Positions 39,686-49,568 of a stretch of DNA of 58,101 nt are shown here, one piece after another (position 1 is the first letter of the stretch; the number at the start of each line of letters is the position of its first letter). The DNA lies in NCBI GenBank assembly GCA_902785905.1, contig CADAAM010000048.1, positions 1-58,101 of the forward strand. The letters run 5' to 3'. The notes under the pieces are model-generated. The model searched no databases, had not been told where the DNA came from, and saw nothing but the letters and a program-made list of their open reading frames with translations. Position numbers and translations under genes: made by a program. Source of the stretch: Oscillospiraceae bacterium (GTDB taxonomy: Bacteria > Bacillota > Clostridia > Oscillospirales > Oscillospiraceae).

Positions 39686-41110
39686 ATGGAACACAACGAA
39701 AAGACAATGGACAAGATCGTCGCCCTGTGCAAAAACCGCGGCTTCGTCTACGCGGGCAGCGAGATCTACGGCGGCCTCGCCAACTCCTGGGACTACGGCC
39801 CCCTCGGCGTGGAGTTCAAGAACAACGTGAAGAAGGCATGGCTCAAGAAGTTCGTGCAGGAGAGCGAGTATAACGTCGGCCTCGACGCCGCCATCCTCAT
39901 GAACCCCCAGACCTGGGTCACCACCGGCCACGTCTCCAGCTTCTCCGACCCCCTGCTCGACTGCAAGGCGTGCAAGGCCCGCCACAGAGCCGACAAGCTC
40001 ATCGGGGACGAGCATCCCGAGGTCAATGTCGACGCCATGAGCTTCGACGAGATGGACGCGTTCATTGCCGAGCATAACGATATCATCTGCCCCATGTGCG
40101 GCAAGCATGACTTCACCCCCATCCGCAAGTTCAACCTCATGTTCAAGACCGCCATCGGCGTGACCGAGGACTCCTCCTCCGTCTGCTATCTGCGCCCCGA
40201 GACCGCGCAGGGCATCTTTGTAAACTTCGCCAACATCCAGCGCACCACCCGCCGCAAGCTGCCCTTCGGCGTCTGCCAGGTGGGCAAGGCCTTCCGCAAC
40301 GAGATCACCCCGGGCAACTTCACCTTCCGCACCAGAGAGTTTGAGCAGATGGAGTGCGAGTTCTTCTGCAAGCCCGGCACCGACCTCGAGTGGTTTGCCT
40401 ACTGGAAGGACTACTGCCGCAACTGGCTTGTGTCCCTCGGCATCAAGGAGGAGCACCTGAGACTGCGCGACCACGAGAAGGCGGAGCTGGCCTTCTACTC
40501 CCGCGCCACCACTGACATTGAGTACGCCTTCCCGTTCACCGACTGGGGTGAGCTCTGGGGCATCGCCGACCGCACGGACTACGACCTCGGCCGTCACCAG
40601 GAGGCCAGCGGCAAGGATCTGACCTACTACGATCAGGACGCGAACGAGCATTACATCCCCTACGTCATTGAGCCGTCCCTTGGCTGCGACCGCGTGGCCC
40701 TCGCCTTCCTGTGCGAGGCCTATGACGAGGAAGTCGTCGGCCAGGACAAGAAGGGCAACCCCGACGTGCGCACGGTCCTGCACCTGCACCCGGCCCTCGC
40801 CCCCTTCAAGTGCGCGATTCTGCCGCTTTCCAAGAAGGAAGTCCTCACCGGCCCCGCGATGGAGCTCTACCGTGAGCTTTCCAAGGAGTTCATGTGCGAC
40901 TACGACGAGACCGGCTCCATCGGCAAGCGCTACCGCCGCGAGGATGAGATCGGCACGCCGTTCTGCATCACCTTCGACTTCAACACCGTCGGCACCGAGA
41001 CCGACGTCGCCGACCACTGCGTCACCATCCGCGAGCGCGACACCATGCAGCAGGTCCGCATCCCCATCACCGAGGTCAAGAGCTACATCGCCGAGCGCGT
41101 GAAGTTCTGA
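39686..41110 (+). CDS. glyQS: Glycyl-tRNA synthetase, single-chain class II
   Basis: Charges tRNA-Gly. The 474-residue alpha2-type enzyme shows class II motifs: [18 protein letters not shown] (motif 1 area), [25 protein letters not shown] (motif 2) and [15 protein letters not shown] (motif 3, near 325-340). It ends in an anticodon-binding domain ([15 protein letters not shown]...). The Cys residues [10 protein letters not shown] and CPMCGKHD form a zinc-ribbon-like insert. I place the start at ATG 39686 with GGAAAGGAAG upstream; a longer frame back to 39626 lacks family similarity. tRNA-Gly(TCC) is encoded 2 kb upstream but on its own promoter. Confidence 0.96.
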   Translation: MEHNEKTMDKIVALCKNRGFVYAGSEIYGGLANSWDYGPLGVEFKNNVKKAWLKKFVQESEYNVGLDAAILMNPQTWVTTGHVSSFSDPLLDCKACKARHRADKLIGDEHPEVNVDAMSFDEMDAFIAEHNDIICPMCGKHDFTPIRKFNLMFKTAIGVTEDSSSVCYLRPETAQGIFVNFANIQRTTRRKLPFGVCQVGKAFRNEITPGNFTFRTREFEQMECEFFCKPGTDLEWFAYWKDYCRNWLVSLGIKEEHLRLRDHEKAELAFYSRATTDIEYAFPFTDWGELWGIADRTDYDLGRHQEASGKDLTYYDQDANEHYIPYVIEPSLGCDRVALAFLCEAYDEEVVGQDKKGNPDVRTVLHLHPALAPFKCAILPLSKKEVLTGPAMELYRELSKEFMCDYDETGSIGKRYRREDEIGTPFCITFDFNTVGTETDVADHCVTIRERDTMQQVRIPITEVKSYIAERVKF

Positions 41111-41121
41111 TAACAAGCGCA

Positions 41122-41240
41122 CCCTCTCCGTCCCGATGTGCGCAACGGGACACCTCCCCCGGAGGGGGGAGGCAGGGCTTGGCTCCCCCTTTGGGGGAGC
41201 TGTCGCGGCGCGTCCCCCGCAAGCGCCGTGACTGAGAGGG
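41122..41240. repeat. Dispersed palindromic module, copy A
   Basis: Bounded by CCCTCTC/GAGAGGG. Contains CCTCCCCC/GGGGGGAGG, GGCTCCCCC/GGGGGAGC and CGGCGCGTCCCCCGCAAGCG followed by CCGTGACTGAGAGGG. The same modules recur at 47664-47786 and 55674-55850. It fills the gap between glyQS and nadE. Confidence 0.7.
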
Positions 41241-41270
41241 CAAATAACATCAGAAAGTAAGGTACCTTCT

Positions 41271-43160
41271 GTGAAAAACGGATTTATCAAAGTTGCCGCG
41301 GCGTCGCCCGTGATTCGGGTGTGCGACTGCGACTATAACGCGGACCGCGTGATCGAGTGCATCGAAAAGGCGGACGCGCTCGGCGTGAAGGTGCTGGCCT
41401 TCCCGGCGCTGACGCTGACCGGAGTGGAGTGCCGCGACCTCTTCCGGCATAGGGTTTTGCTTGACGGGGCGGAAAAGGCGCTTGCCAAGGTAGTCAAAGC
41501 TACCGAGGGGAAGGACATGCTGGTGCTTGTCGGCGCGCCGGTCTCCCTGGGCCATGCGGTCAACAGCGCTGCCGCCGCGGTGTCTGACGGCAAGCTTCTG
41601 GGCTTCATCCCCCAGCGGACGCAAACCGGGCAGTTTGTCGGCGACGACGGCGAGCCAAGCGCCATTGACAACGAGCCGACCGGCTTCGACGCCGTGCCCT
41701 ACAGTGCCGATTCCGTCATCTGGTGCCAGGCGCTCCCGGCTCTCGGTATCGCCGTGGAACTGGGCCCGGACACAGACGGCGTCTGGTCCCGCGAGGCCCG
41801 CAGCGCCCGCGCGGGCGCGACGCTCATCGTCAAGATGGCGGACTTTCCGCAGACGGTGTACTCCACCCGGGACGCGGAGCTGAACGCCAGGTACGAATCC
41901 CGTCACAATACCGCTGCCGTTCTGCTCGCCGCCCCCGGCAGGGGAGAGAGCAGCACCGACAATTCCTATTCCGGTCTGTGCATGGCTGCGGAAAACGGCG
42001 TTATTCTTGCCGAGACCGAGGGTGAGGACAGCTTTGCCGTCACGGAGATCGACGTGGAATATCTCGAAAACCTCCGCCGCCAGAGCGGAGATTTCGATTG
42101 GATTGACGAAGATTACACTGCCATCGCCTGGGATTGCGCGCCGGTCGACACCGCCCTCACCCGCCGTTACAGCAAGCACCCGCACCTGCCCGAGAACCCC
42201 GCCGAACTGCCCGCCTATTGCGAGCGGATGCTGGACATCCAGGTCTCGGCTCTCGTCAAGCGCATGACCTACGCCCACCTCGACCACTGCGTCGTCGGCA
42301 TCTCCGGCGGCGTGGACTCGACCCTCGCGGTCATGGTCTCGGCCATGGCGGTCAAGCGCATGGGGCTTCCGTCTACGAACGTCGTAGCCTGCACCATGCC
42401 CTGCTTCGGCACCTCCAGCCGCACCAAGTCCAACGCCGTTGTGGTGGCCGAGCAGTGGGGCTGCGAGGTGCGGGTCATCGACATCACCAAGGCCGTTTTG
42501 CAGCACTTCGACGACATCGGCCACGCCCACGACGACTACTCCCTCGCCTTTGAAAACGCCCAGGCGCGCGAACGGACGCAGGTGCTCATGGACATCGCCA
42601 ACAAGTGCAACGGTCTCGACGTCGGCACCGAGGACTTAAGCGAGTTCATCGACGGCTGGTGCACCTACAACGGCGACCACACCAGCATGTACGACGTAAA
42701 CCTCGGCCTCACGAAGACCCAGGTCCGCGCCAACGTCAGCCACATCGCGGCGACGACGGAGGACAAGGTGCTCAAAGCCGCGCTCTACGACGTGCTGGAC
42801 TGCCCCGTGACCCCGGAGCTTCTGCCCATCCACGACGATCTGATCGAGCAGAAGAGCGAGGACGCCGTCGGTTCCTACGCCCTGCAGGACTTCTTCACCC
42901 ACCACATCCTCATCAACGGTTTCACCCCGTCCAAGGTCTTCCGCCTGGCGAAGGCGGCCTATGCCGACGAGTTTACGGATGAGGAATTGAAGCGCTGGCT
43001 CACGAGCTGGTGCAAGCGCCTGTTCTCCCAGCAGTTCAAGCGCTCCTGCCTGATGGACGGCCCCGCGGTGGAGGCCTTCACCGTCTCCCCCCGCACCGGC
43101 TTCCGCATTCCCTCCGACGGCGAAGCCACGCTGTTTCTGAAAGATCTGGAGAATATTTGA
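41271..43160 (+). CDS. nadE: NAD synthetase with a degenerate glutaminase domain
   Basis: A 629-residue two-domain enzyme that amidates nicotinate adenine dinucleotide to NAD. The C-terminal synthetase domain looks intact: PP-loop GISGGVDSTLAV (Ser345-Ser350), CTMPCFGTS, TEDLSE and TYNGDHTSMYDVN. The N-terminal nitrilase-type domain (1-270) should carry a Glu-Lys-Cys triad in PEL, PK and ICED contexts. Here these read FPALTL (Ala46), FIPQRTQ (Gln115) and AVELGPD (Gly165), so all three catalytic residues are missing. The enzyme would then depend on free ammonia, plausible beside heavy amino-acid deamination. The start is GTG 41271 with AAGG upstream. A terminator follows. Confidence 0.9.
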   Translation: MKNGFIKVAAASPVIRVCDCDYNADRVIECIEKADALGVKVLAFPALTLTGVECRDLFRHRVLLDGAEKALAKVVKATEGKDMLVLVGAPVSLGHAVNSAAAAVSDGKLLGFIPQRTQTGQFVGDDGEPSAIDNEPTGFDAVPYSADSVIWCQALPALGIAVELGPDTDGVWSREARSARAGATLIVKMADFPQTVYSTRDAELNARYESRHNTAAVLLAAPGRGESSTDNSYSGLCMAAENGVILAETEGEDSFAVTEIDVEYLENLRRQSGDFDWIDEDYTAIAWDCAPVDTALTRRYSKHPHLPENPAELPAYCERMLDIQVSALVKRMTYAHLDHCVVGISGGVDSTLAVMVSAMAVKRMGLPSTNVVACTMPCFGTSSRTKSNAVVVAEQWGCEVRVIDITKAVLQHFDDIGHAHDDYSLAFENAQARERTQVLMDIANKCNGLDVGTEDLSEFIDGWCTYNGDHTSMYDVNLGLTKTQVRANVSHIAATTEDKVLKAALYDVLDCPVTPELLPIHDDLIEQKSEDAVGSYALQDFFTHHILINGFTPSKVFRLAKAAYADEFTDEELKRWLTSWCKRLFSQQFKRSCLMDGPAVEAFTVSPRTGFRIPSDGEATLFLKDLENI

Positions 43161-43173
43161 GCTTATATTTGAG

Positions 43174-43207
43174 CGTCCCGATGCGCAATGCACCGGGACG
43201 CTTTTTT
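43174..43207 (+). terminator. Terminator after nadE
   Basis: CGTCCCG/CGGGACG (43174-43200) followed by CTTTTTT. Confidence 0.85.
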
Positions 43208-43252
43208 GTTTTATGCTTTACATGCAGGACGCGGTGCCAGGTGGCTTGCCGC

Positions 43253-46111
43253 TCAGGGCAGCGCGATGTCCGTCCAGCCGCCGACGTCGCACTGGCCGGA
43301 GGCGTTAGACCCTGTGGCGACAAGCGTGCCGTCCGACTTCAGGCCTACAGTATAAGAGTTGCCCGCAGCGATTGCGACAATGTCTGTCCAATCGCCGACA
43401 TCACACTGATCGCGGATATTTGACCCGACTGCAACAACTGTACCGTCTGATCTTAAGCCAACGGTATGTAAGGTTCCGGCCGCAATAGCCACAATGTCCG
43501 TCCAATCGTCAACCGCACATTGACCGTATGTATTCGATCCTGCGGCGACGACCGTTCCGTCTGACTTTAGGCCAACCGCATGTGAGTTTCCGGCTGCAAC
43601 AGCCGTGATGTCCGTCCAATCGTCAACTGCAAAGTTGTCAGAGGTAGTCATTCCGACAGCGACAACCGTGCCGTCCGATTTAAGACCCAAGGTATGCCCA
43701 TATCCTGCGGCAACGGCAACAATATCTGTCCAGCCGCTGTCTTTGCAACTTGTATATAAATTTGCTCCTGCAGCAACAACTGTTCCGTCAGACTTTACGC
43801 CAACGGTATAATACGTTCCAGCCGCAATGGCAATAATATCCGTCCACTCACTAACATCGCACTTGCCGGACATTGTTGATCCCACAGCTACGACGGTACC
43901 ATCTGCCTTTAGCCCTACCGTGTGAGCGTCTCCTGCGGCGACAGAAACAATATTCGCCCAATCGTTGACATTGCATTGGTGAATGCTGTTCTCCCCGACA
44001 GCAACCACAGTGCCGTCCTCTTTCACAGCCACGGTATGCTTTGCCCCCGCGGCAATCGTGCTCACTCCGCCAAGTGCTCTCCCGCCGAACAGGCGTTCCT
44101 TTCGCTCCTCCTTGCAGGCCGCGAGCTGCTCCGCACTGTCGCGGTAATCGCCCAGAAGCTCATAGGCGGCGATGGCCTCTCGGAAGTGCCAGGCCTCCCG
44201 CTCCGCTTTTGCCGAGGCGTAGAGCGCCTCCTTCGCGGCGACGGCCTTTTCCGCGCTGTCTTCAAAGCCGCCCAGCGCTTCGAATCCGGCAATGGCTTTC
44301 TCGTACTTTCCGTCCGTCAGCAACTGTTTTGCCGCAAGATAGTCGCGGGTATTGATCGCGACGTTCAGCCGCTCCTTGCTGTCCCGATAGTCCTTGAGCG
44401 CCCGGAAAGCGTTAATGGCCCGCTTGACCTCTCCCGTTTTCAAAAACTCCTCAGCTTCGGCGTAGTCCCGCGCGAGCTCCACTTCCCTGATCTGCGCCGC
44501 GCTGTCCTTGTAGCTGCCCAGCGCCTCATAGGCAGCGATGGCCTCCTCGTACTTCCCGGCGTTGAGCAGCGCCCCGGCGTTCTCATAATCGCGGACGAGG
44601 ATTGCGGCCCGCGCCTCTTCAATTTTCGCCGTGCTGTTCTTGTAGCTGTCCAGCGCGCGGAAGGCTTCGATGGCCTCCTCATACTTTCCTGTGTTCAGCA
44701 GCATCTCGGCCGCGCCATAGTCCCGGGCGAGGATCGCGGCCCCGGCCTCCTCAATGCGTGCGAGGCTGTTTCCGTACCCGTCCATGGCGCGGAAAGCGTC
44801 GATCGCTTGTTCATATTTTCCGGCCTCGAACAGCGCCTCCGCAGCCTTGTAATTGCTCTCCGGGATCGCGGTCTCGGCATCTTCGGCCCTTGCCGCGGCG
44901 TCTCTGTAGCCGCCCAGCTTTATAAAGGCTTCGGCAGCCTGCTGGCATTTTCCGGCTTCAAGCAGCGCCTCAGCGGCTTTATAGTCGCGCTCAAGAATGG
45001 CCGTCTTGATTTCGTCGGCCCGCGCCGCGCTGTCCTTATAGTCGCCCAGCTTCTTAAAGGCTTCGGCGGCTCGCTTGTATTCTCCTGCTTCAAGCAGCGC
45101 CTCGGCGGCCTTGTAGTCCCGCTCCGGGATCGCGGCCTCGGCCTCTTCGGCCCGCGCTGCGCTGTCTTTATAGTTGCCCAGCTTCTTGAAGGCTTCGGCG
45201 GCCTGCTCATATTCTCCCGCCTCAAGCAGCGCCTCGGCGGCCTTGTAGTCCCGCTCCGGGATCGCGGCCTCGGCCTCTTCGGCCCGCGCCGCGCTGTCCT
45301 TGTAGTCGCCCAGCTTTTTAAAGGCTTCGGCGGCTCGCTTGTATTCTCCCGCTTTGAACAGGGCTTCGGCGGCTTTATAGTCGCGCTCCGGGATTGCGGC
45401 CTTGGCCTTCTCTGCCCGCGCCGCGCTGTCCTTATAGTTGCCCAGCTTCTTGAAAGCCGCTGCAGCGTCCTCATACTTTTCCGCCTCGAAAAGCATTTCC
45501 GCTGTCCTGTAATCCGGACCGTACAGCGCGTCCTCACAGGCGCTCAGCAGAGAAGCGCTGTCGCGGTAGCTGCCCAGCGCCCGGAAGGTCTCAATCGCGG
45601 ACGCATAGCGCTTTGCCTCCATCTGCGATACGGCGCTGGCATAGCTCGCCGCGAGGAAGGTCTCCTCCGCTTTATCGCGGCTGTCCCTGTAGTCGCCCAG
45701 TGCCGCAAACGCTGCGCGCGCCTGCTCGAAGCGCCCCTCATCCATCAGGGTCTGCGCTGCGGCATAATCCCAGGCGTACATTGCATCCCGCGCTTCTTCC
45801 GCCTTTTCGGCGCTGTCCTTGTAATCGCCCAGCACCATAAAGGCCACCATCGCCTCACGATACTCACGCTGGGCCATCAGTTCCAGCGCGCGGGCATACT
45901 CCTCGTCCCGAATGATATTCCGGGCCTTCTCCGCACTGTCTCTGTACCCGCCCAGCAGGTCGAATGCCGTGCGTGCCTTTTCATACTCACCGTTGACCAG
46001 CAGCTCCCCGGCCGCCCGGTACTGCTTTTCGAGGATGACGACCTGGGTGATGCCCAGCGTCAGCGCCGCGCAGAGGATGACGGCAAACGCAATCAATATT
46101 CCTTTTTTCAT
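43253..46111 (-). CDS. Large repeat protein: helical TPR-like repeats followed by RCC1 repeats
   Basis: A 952-residue protein anchored or secreted by an N-terminal hydrophobic helix (about residues 5-27, no lipobox). Residues 30-660 contain about 15 repeats of 38-44 residues with consensus AAEALLEAGEYEQAAEAFKKLG-YKDSAAR (short loops between), a TPR-like helix pair. Repeats 5-8 are nearly identical in protein and DNA. Residues 670-952 hold seven RCC1-type repeats (IVAIAAG--HTVGLKSDGTVVAVGSN---QCDV-DWTD), enough for one beta propeller. Such proteins usually mediate binding outside the cell. AAAGGA precedes the ATG and a promoter lies at 46158-46186. It stands alone, facing nadE. Function is unknown. 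Confidence 0.85.
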   Translation of the reverse strand: MKKGILIAFAVILCAALTLGITQVVILEKQYRAAGELLVNGEYEKARTAFDLLGGYRDSAEKARNIIRDEEYARALELMAQREYREAMVAFMVLGDYKDSAEKAEEARDAMYAWDYAAAQTLMDEGRFEQARAAFAALGDYRDSRDKAEETFLAASYASAVSQMEAKRYASAIETFRALGSYRDSASLLSACEDALYGPDYRTAEMLFEAEKYEDAAAAFKKLGNYKDSAARAEKAKAAIPERDYKAAEALFKAGEYKRAAEAFKKLGDYKDSAARAEEAEAAIPERDYKAAEALLEAGEYEQAAEAFKKLGNYKDSAARAEEAEAAIPERDYKAAEALLEAGEYKRAAEAFKKLGDYKDSAARADEIKTAILERDYKAAEALLEAGKCQQAAEAFIKLGGYRDAAARAEDAETAIPESNYKAAEALFEAGKYEQAIDAFRAMDGYGNSLARIEEAGAAILARDYGAAEMLLNTGKYEEAIEAFRALDSYKNSTAKIEEARAAILVRDYENAGALLNAGKYEEAIAAYEALGSYKDSAAQIREVELARDYAEAEEFLKTGEVKRAINAFRALKDYRDSKERLNVAINTRDYLAAKQLLTDGKYEKAIAGFEALGGFEDSAEKAVAAKEALYASAKAEREAWHFREAIAAYELLGDYRDSAEQLAACKEERKERLFGGRALGGVSTIAAGAKHTVAVKEDGTVVAVGENSIHQCNVNDWANIVSVAAGDAHTVGLKADGTVVAVGSTMSGKCDVSEWTDIIAIAAGTYYTVGVKSDGTVVAAGANLYTSCKDSGWTDIVAVAAGYGHTLGLKSDGTVVAVGMTTSDNFAVDDWTDITAVAAGNSHAVGLKSDGTVVAAGSNTYGQCAVDDWTDIVAIAAGTLHTVGLRSDGTVVAVGSNIRDQCDVGDWTDIVAIAAGNSYTVGLKSDGTLVATGSNASGQCDVGGWTDIALP

Positions 46112-46157
46112 TTCAAGCTGTCCTTTCTATGTCAAATCGGTCGGCTTTACTGTTTTT

Positions 46158-46186
46158 ATAATACCATGGCTGTAAGATCGCCGCAA
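46158..46186 (-). promoter_or_regulatory. Promoter of the RCC1 repeat protein
   Basis: Minus strand: TTGCGG (46186-46181), 17 bases, TATTAT (46163-46158). Confidence 0.5.
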
Positions 46187-46221
46187 TCACTTTTCGGCGA
46201 TCTACGGTAAAATTTCACAAG

Positions 46222-46270
46222 AAAAAGCGCGTGTCCCCTCTGAATTTTTACACGGGGACATGCGTTTTTT
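46222..46270. terminator. Hairpin with flanking A and T runs
   Basis: AAAAAGCGCGTGTCCCC pairs with GGGGACATGCGTTTTTT with one mismatch around a 13-base loop. It looks like a bidirectional terminator but sits between divergent promoters, so it may insulate them. Confidence 0.55.
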
Positions 46271-46271
46271 C

Positions 46272-46301
46272 TTGTATGTTTCAGGCCTTTTGCAGTATAA
46301 T
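46272..46301 (+). promoter_or_regulatory. Promoter of gdhA
   Basis: TTGTAT (46272-46277), 18 bases, TATAAT (46296-46301), 33 bases before the start codon. Confidence 0.55.
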
Positions 46302-46319
46302 TTCTGCATCCGAATGTAA

Positions 46320-47660
<1,341 letters not shown>

Positions 47661-47663
47661 TTC

Positions 47664-47786
47664 TTGGCTCCCCCTCCGGGGGAGCTGGCAAGGCGCGTCC
47701 CCCGCAAGCGCCTTGACTGAGAGGGCACGTCGTCGTACAGCCGTTTGCAGGCCGGAGCACCTCCCCCAGGAGGGGGGAGGCAAGCT
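47664..47786. repeat. Dispersed palindromic module, copy B
   Basis: Starts TTGGCTCCCCCTCCGGGGGA, continues with GGCGCGTCCCCCGCAAGCGC then CTTGACTGAGAGGGC, and ends with GCACCTCCCCCAGGAGGGGG. The module order is changed from copy A. Confidence 0.7.
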
Positions 47787-47796
47787 CTTAAAAATT

Positions 47797-47827
47797 AACA
47801 GCGGCAGGCACACGGCCTGCCGCTGTT
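47797..47827. terminator. Bidirectional terminator between gdhA and the hydrogenase gene
   Basis: A perfect 13-bp AACAGCGGCAGGC/GCCTGCCGCTGTT stem with a 5-base loop, followed by TTCC on the plus strand and TTAATTTTTAAG on the minus strand. Confidence 0.8.
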
Positions 47828-47842
47828 TTCCTTATGTGATGA

Positions 47843-49219
47843 TTACTCTCTGTGCATATGCACGTTCTCGGCGTCCATCAGCTTGAGGTTTTCGTGGACG
47901 CCTCTCGAGTCCGCGAGGCCGATCATGGCGTCGCGGTCTTTTTTCAGTTCCGCGACCGCCTTCTGCCGCGCCGGGCCGCCGACGCAGCCGCCCTCGCAGA
48001 CCATGCCCTCGATAAAGCTCTCGGGCAGTCTGCCGAGCTTCATCATGGTCAGGGCGGTCTTGCACTCCTGCGCGCCGTTGCAGACCTTGACCTTGAGCTG
48101 ATCGGGGTCGAAGTTCTGCTCCTTGAGACACTGGACCACGGCGGCAGTGACGCCCGCGCTGTTGCCGAAATACTTGCCGTAGGTCGAGCCCTGCTGCGTG
48201 TATCCCGACGCGGGCTCAAGCTCGATATCCTTGCCGTGCAGGAGCTCCACCGCCTCGTCAAAGGTGAGGACAAAGTCGGCGTTGCCTTCGATCTGCTGAT
48301 CCTGCGCCTCGCTCTTCTTGGCCTGGCAGGGACCGACAAAGACGGTGACCGCCTCGGGATCGCGGCTCTTGATCAGGCGCGAAACGGCGCACATGGGGCT
48401 GACCGTTGTGGAGATGTTCCCGGCGAGCTCCGGGAAGTGCTTGCGGATCATGTTGACGAAGGCCGGGCAGCAGGAGGTCGTCTTCTTCTCGCCCTTCTGG
48501 AAGGCCTCGGCCCATTCGTCCGCCTCCGCAGCGGCGGTCAGGTCGCCGCCCAAAGACACCTCGATCATGTCCGCAAAGCCCGCCTTTTCAAGCGCCTCGC
48601 GCCAGGAGTCGGGGGTGATGTTCTTGCCGAACTGTCCCTCCACCGCCGGGGCCACCATGGCATAGACGCGCTTCCCGGCGAGGATCGCCTGGATCACGTC
48701 CACCAGGCGAGTCTTCGCGCCGAGCGCGCCGAAGGGGCAGGCCTGGATGCAGTGGCCGCACTGGATACACTTGCTCTCGTCGATCACGCACAGCCCCGTG
48801 TCCGGATCCATGGTGATCGCGTTGGCCGGGCACGCCTGCTTGCAGGGGCGCACCTGGTGCACAATGACCTGATAGGGGCAGTTTTTCGCGCACATGCCGC
48901 ACTCCCGGCATTTCTGCGGGTCGATATGGGCGCGGATGCGGCCGCGCTCACGCACGATGGAGACGGCCTGAAAACGACAGGACTCAAAACAGGCGTGGCC
49001 CAGACATCCGTGGCAGTTGTCCGTCACGGTGTAGGAGGAGATGGCGCAGTCATCGCAGGCGGCGGGGATGACGTGCACGATGTTCTTTGTGTCGTTCGCT
49101 GCGGGGCTCAGGCCGCGCACCAGGCGCACGCGCTGGCGGATGATCTCGCGCTCACGGTAGATACAGCAGCGAAACTGCGGCAGCGGCCCCGGAATGATGG
49201 TCTCCGGCAGGAGTTCCAA
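47843..49219 (-). CDS. Monomeric [FeFe] hydrogenase-type iron-sulfur protein
   Basis: A 458-residue protein with several [4Fe-4S] sites (CDDC and CHGCLGHACFESC at 55-81; CRECGMCAKNCP at 104-115; CIQCGHCIQACP at 151-162) and an H-cluster domain. The three hydrogenase motifs are TSCCPAF (248-254), VGPCQAKKSE (295-304) and EGMVCEGGCVGG (404-415). TSCCPAF instead of TSCCPGW fits the less studied group B enzymes. The likely reaction is proton reduction with ferredoxin. The usable frame can only start at TTG 49219, without a ribosome site. An ATG with perfect GGAGGAG lies at 49256 but in another frame, so a one-base indel near 49217-49230 probably breaks the start. The leader carries RNA element copy 2. 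Confidence 0.85.
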   Translation of the reverse strand: MELLPETIIPGPLPQFRCCIYREREIIRQRVRLVRGLSPAANDTKNIVHVIPAACDDCAISSYTVTDNCHGCLGHACFESCRFQAVSIVRERGRIRAHIDPQKCRECGMCAKNCPYQVIVHQVRPCKQACPANAITMDPDTGLCVIDESKCIQCGHCIQACPFGALGAKTRLVDVIQAILAGKRVYAMVAPAVEGQFGKNITPDSWREALEKAGFADMIEVSLGGDLTAAAEADEWAEAFQKGEKKTTSCCPAFVNMIRKHFPELAGNISTTVSPMCAVSRLIKSRDPEAVTVFVGPCQAKKSEAQDQQIEGNADFVLTFDEAVELLHGKDIELEPASGYTQQGSTYGKYFGNSAGVTAAVVQCLKEQNFDPDQLKVKVCNGAQECKTALTMMKLGRLPESFIEGMVCEGGCVGGPARQKAVAELKKDRDAMIGLADSRGVHENLKLMDAENVHMHRE

Positions 49220-49269
49220 TGGTGATGTTGCTGGTTGTGCGGTCGTTTGTAATCATATAGCTCCTCCTT

Positions 49270-49434
49270 CATACGACGCCTTAATAGAAATCTGACAGGT
49301 CTTCCGGCAAAATTCAAGCCGGCCTGCGTTAGCTTTCTTGACCTTATATATCCATTATGCTCTGCGAAAGCTGCCTTGCCTGACTTGAATTTTGCTCGAA
49401 ATTTCACGTCAGCTTCCCATCAAGGCGCCGTATC
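49270..49434 (-). ncRNA. Candidate structured cis-regulatory RNA, copy 2 (hydrogenase leader)
   Basis: Same architecture as 5181-5328. The ends pair over 20 positions (ATACGGCGCCTTGATGGGAA with its partner, four G-U pairs). A second helix GCAAAATTCAAG/CTTGAATTTTGC and a third GCTTTC/GAAAGC enclose the conserved loop with GCAGAGCATAATGGA and GGTCAAG, followed by AACGCAG and TGCCGGAAG. The outer helix ends three bases before GGAGGAG, so folding could directly hide or free the ribosome site of the ATG at 49256. Confidence 0.7.
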
Positions 49435-49474
49435 AGATCGCAGGCAATCAGGTTCAATAAAGATTTGTGTATCT

Positions 49475-49503
49475 ATTGTATAGGCTCCCCCGCCCGGGGT
49501 CAA
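49475..49503 (-). promoter_or_regulatory. Promoter of the hydrogenase gene
   Basis: Minus strand: TTGACC (49503-49498), 17 bases, TACAAT (49480-49475). Transcription would begin about 34 bases before the structured element, the same distance as for copy 1. Confidence 0.6.
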
Positions 49504-49524
49504 GCAAATCTTTCGTGAATACGA

Positions 49525-49557
49525 CAAAAAACGGGGACAAATCTGCCCCGGTTTTTT
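49525..49557 (-). terminator. Terminator after the carB-dapF gene
   Basis: CGGGG/CCCCG hairpin (49532-49550) flanked by A and T runs. On the minus strand it is followed by TTTTTTG. Confidence 0.85.
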
Positions 49558-49568
49558 GTCTGTTCAGT

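Noticed and set aside
43922-46210. A 762-residue rightward frame and regular DNA repeats of about 132 bases suggesting a CRISPR-like array
   Set aside because: The periodicity comes from protein repeats of the leftward gene; there are no short identical repeats with unique spacers and no cas genes.
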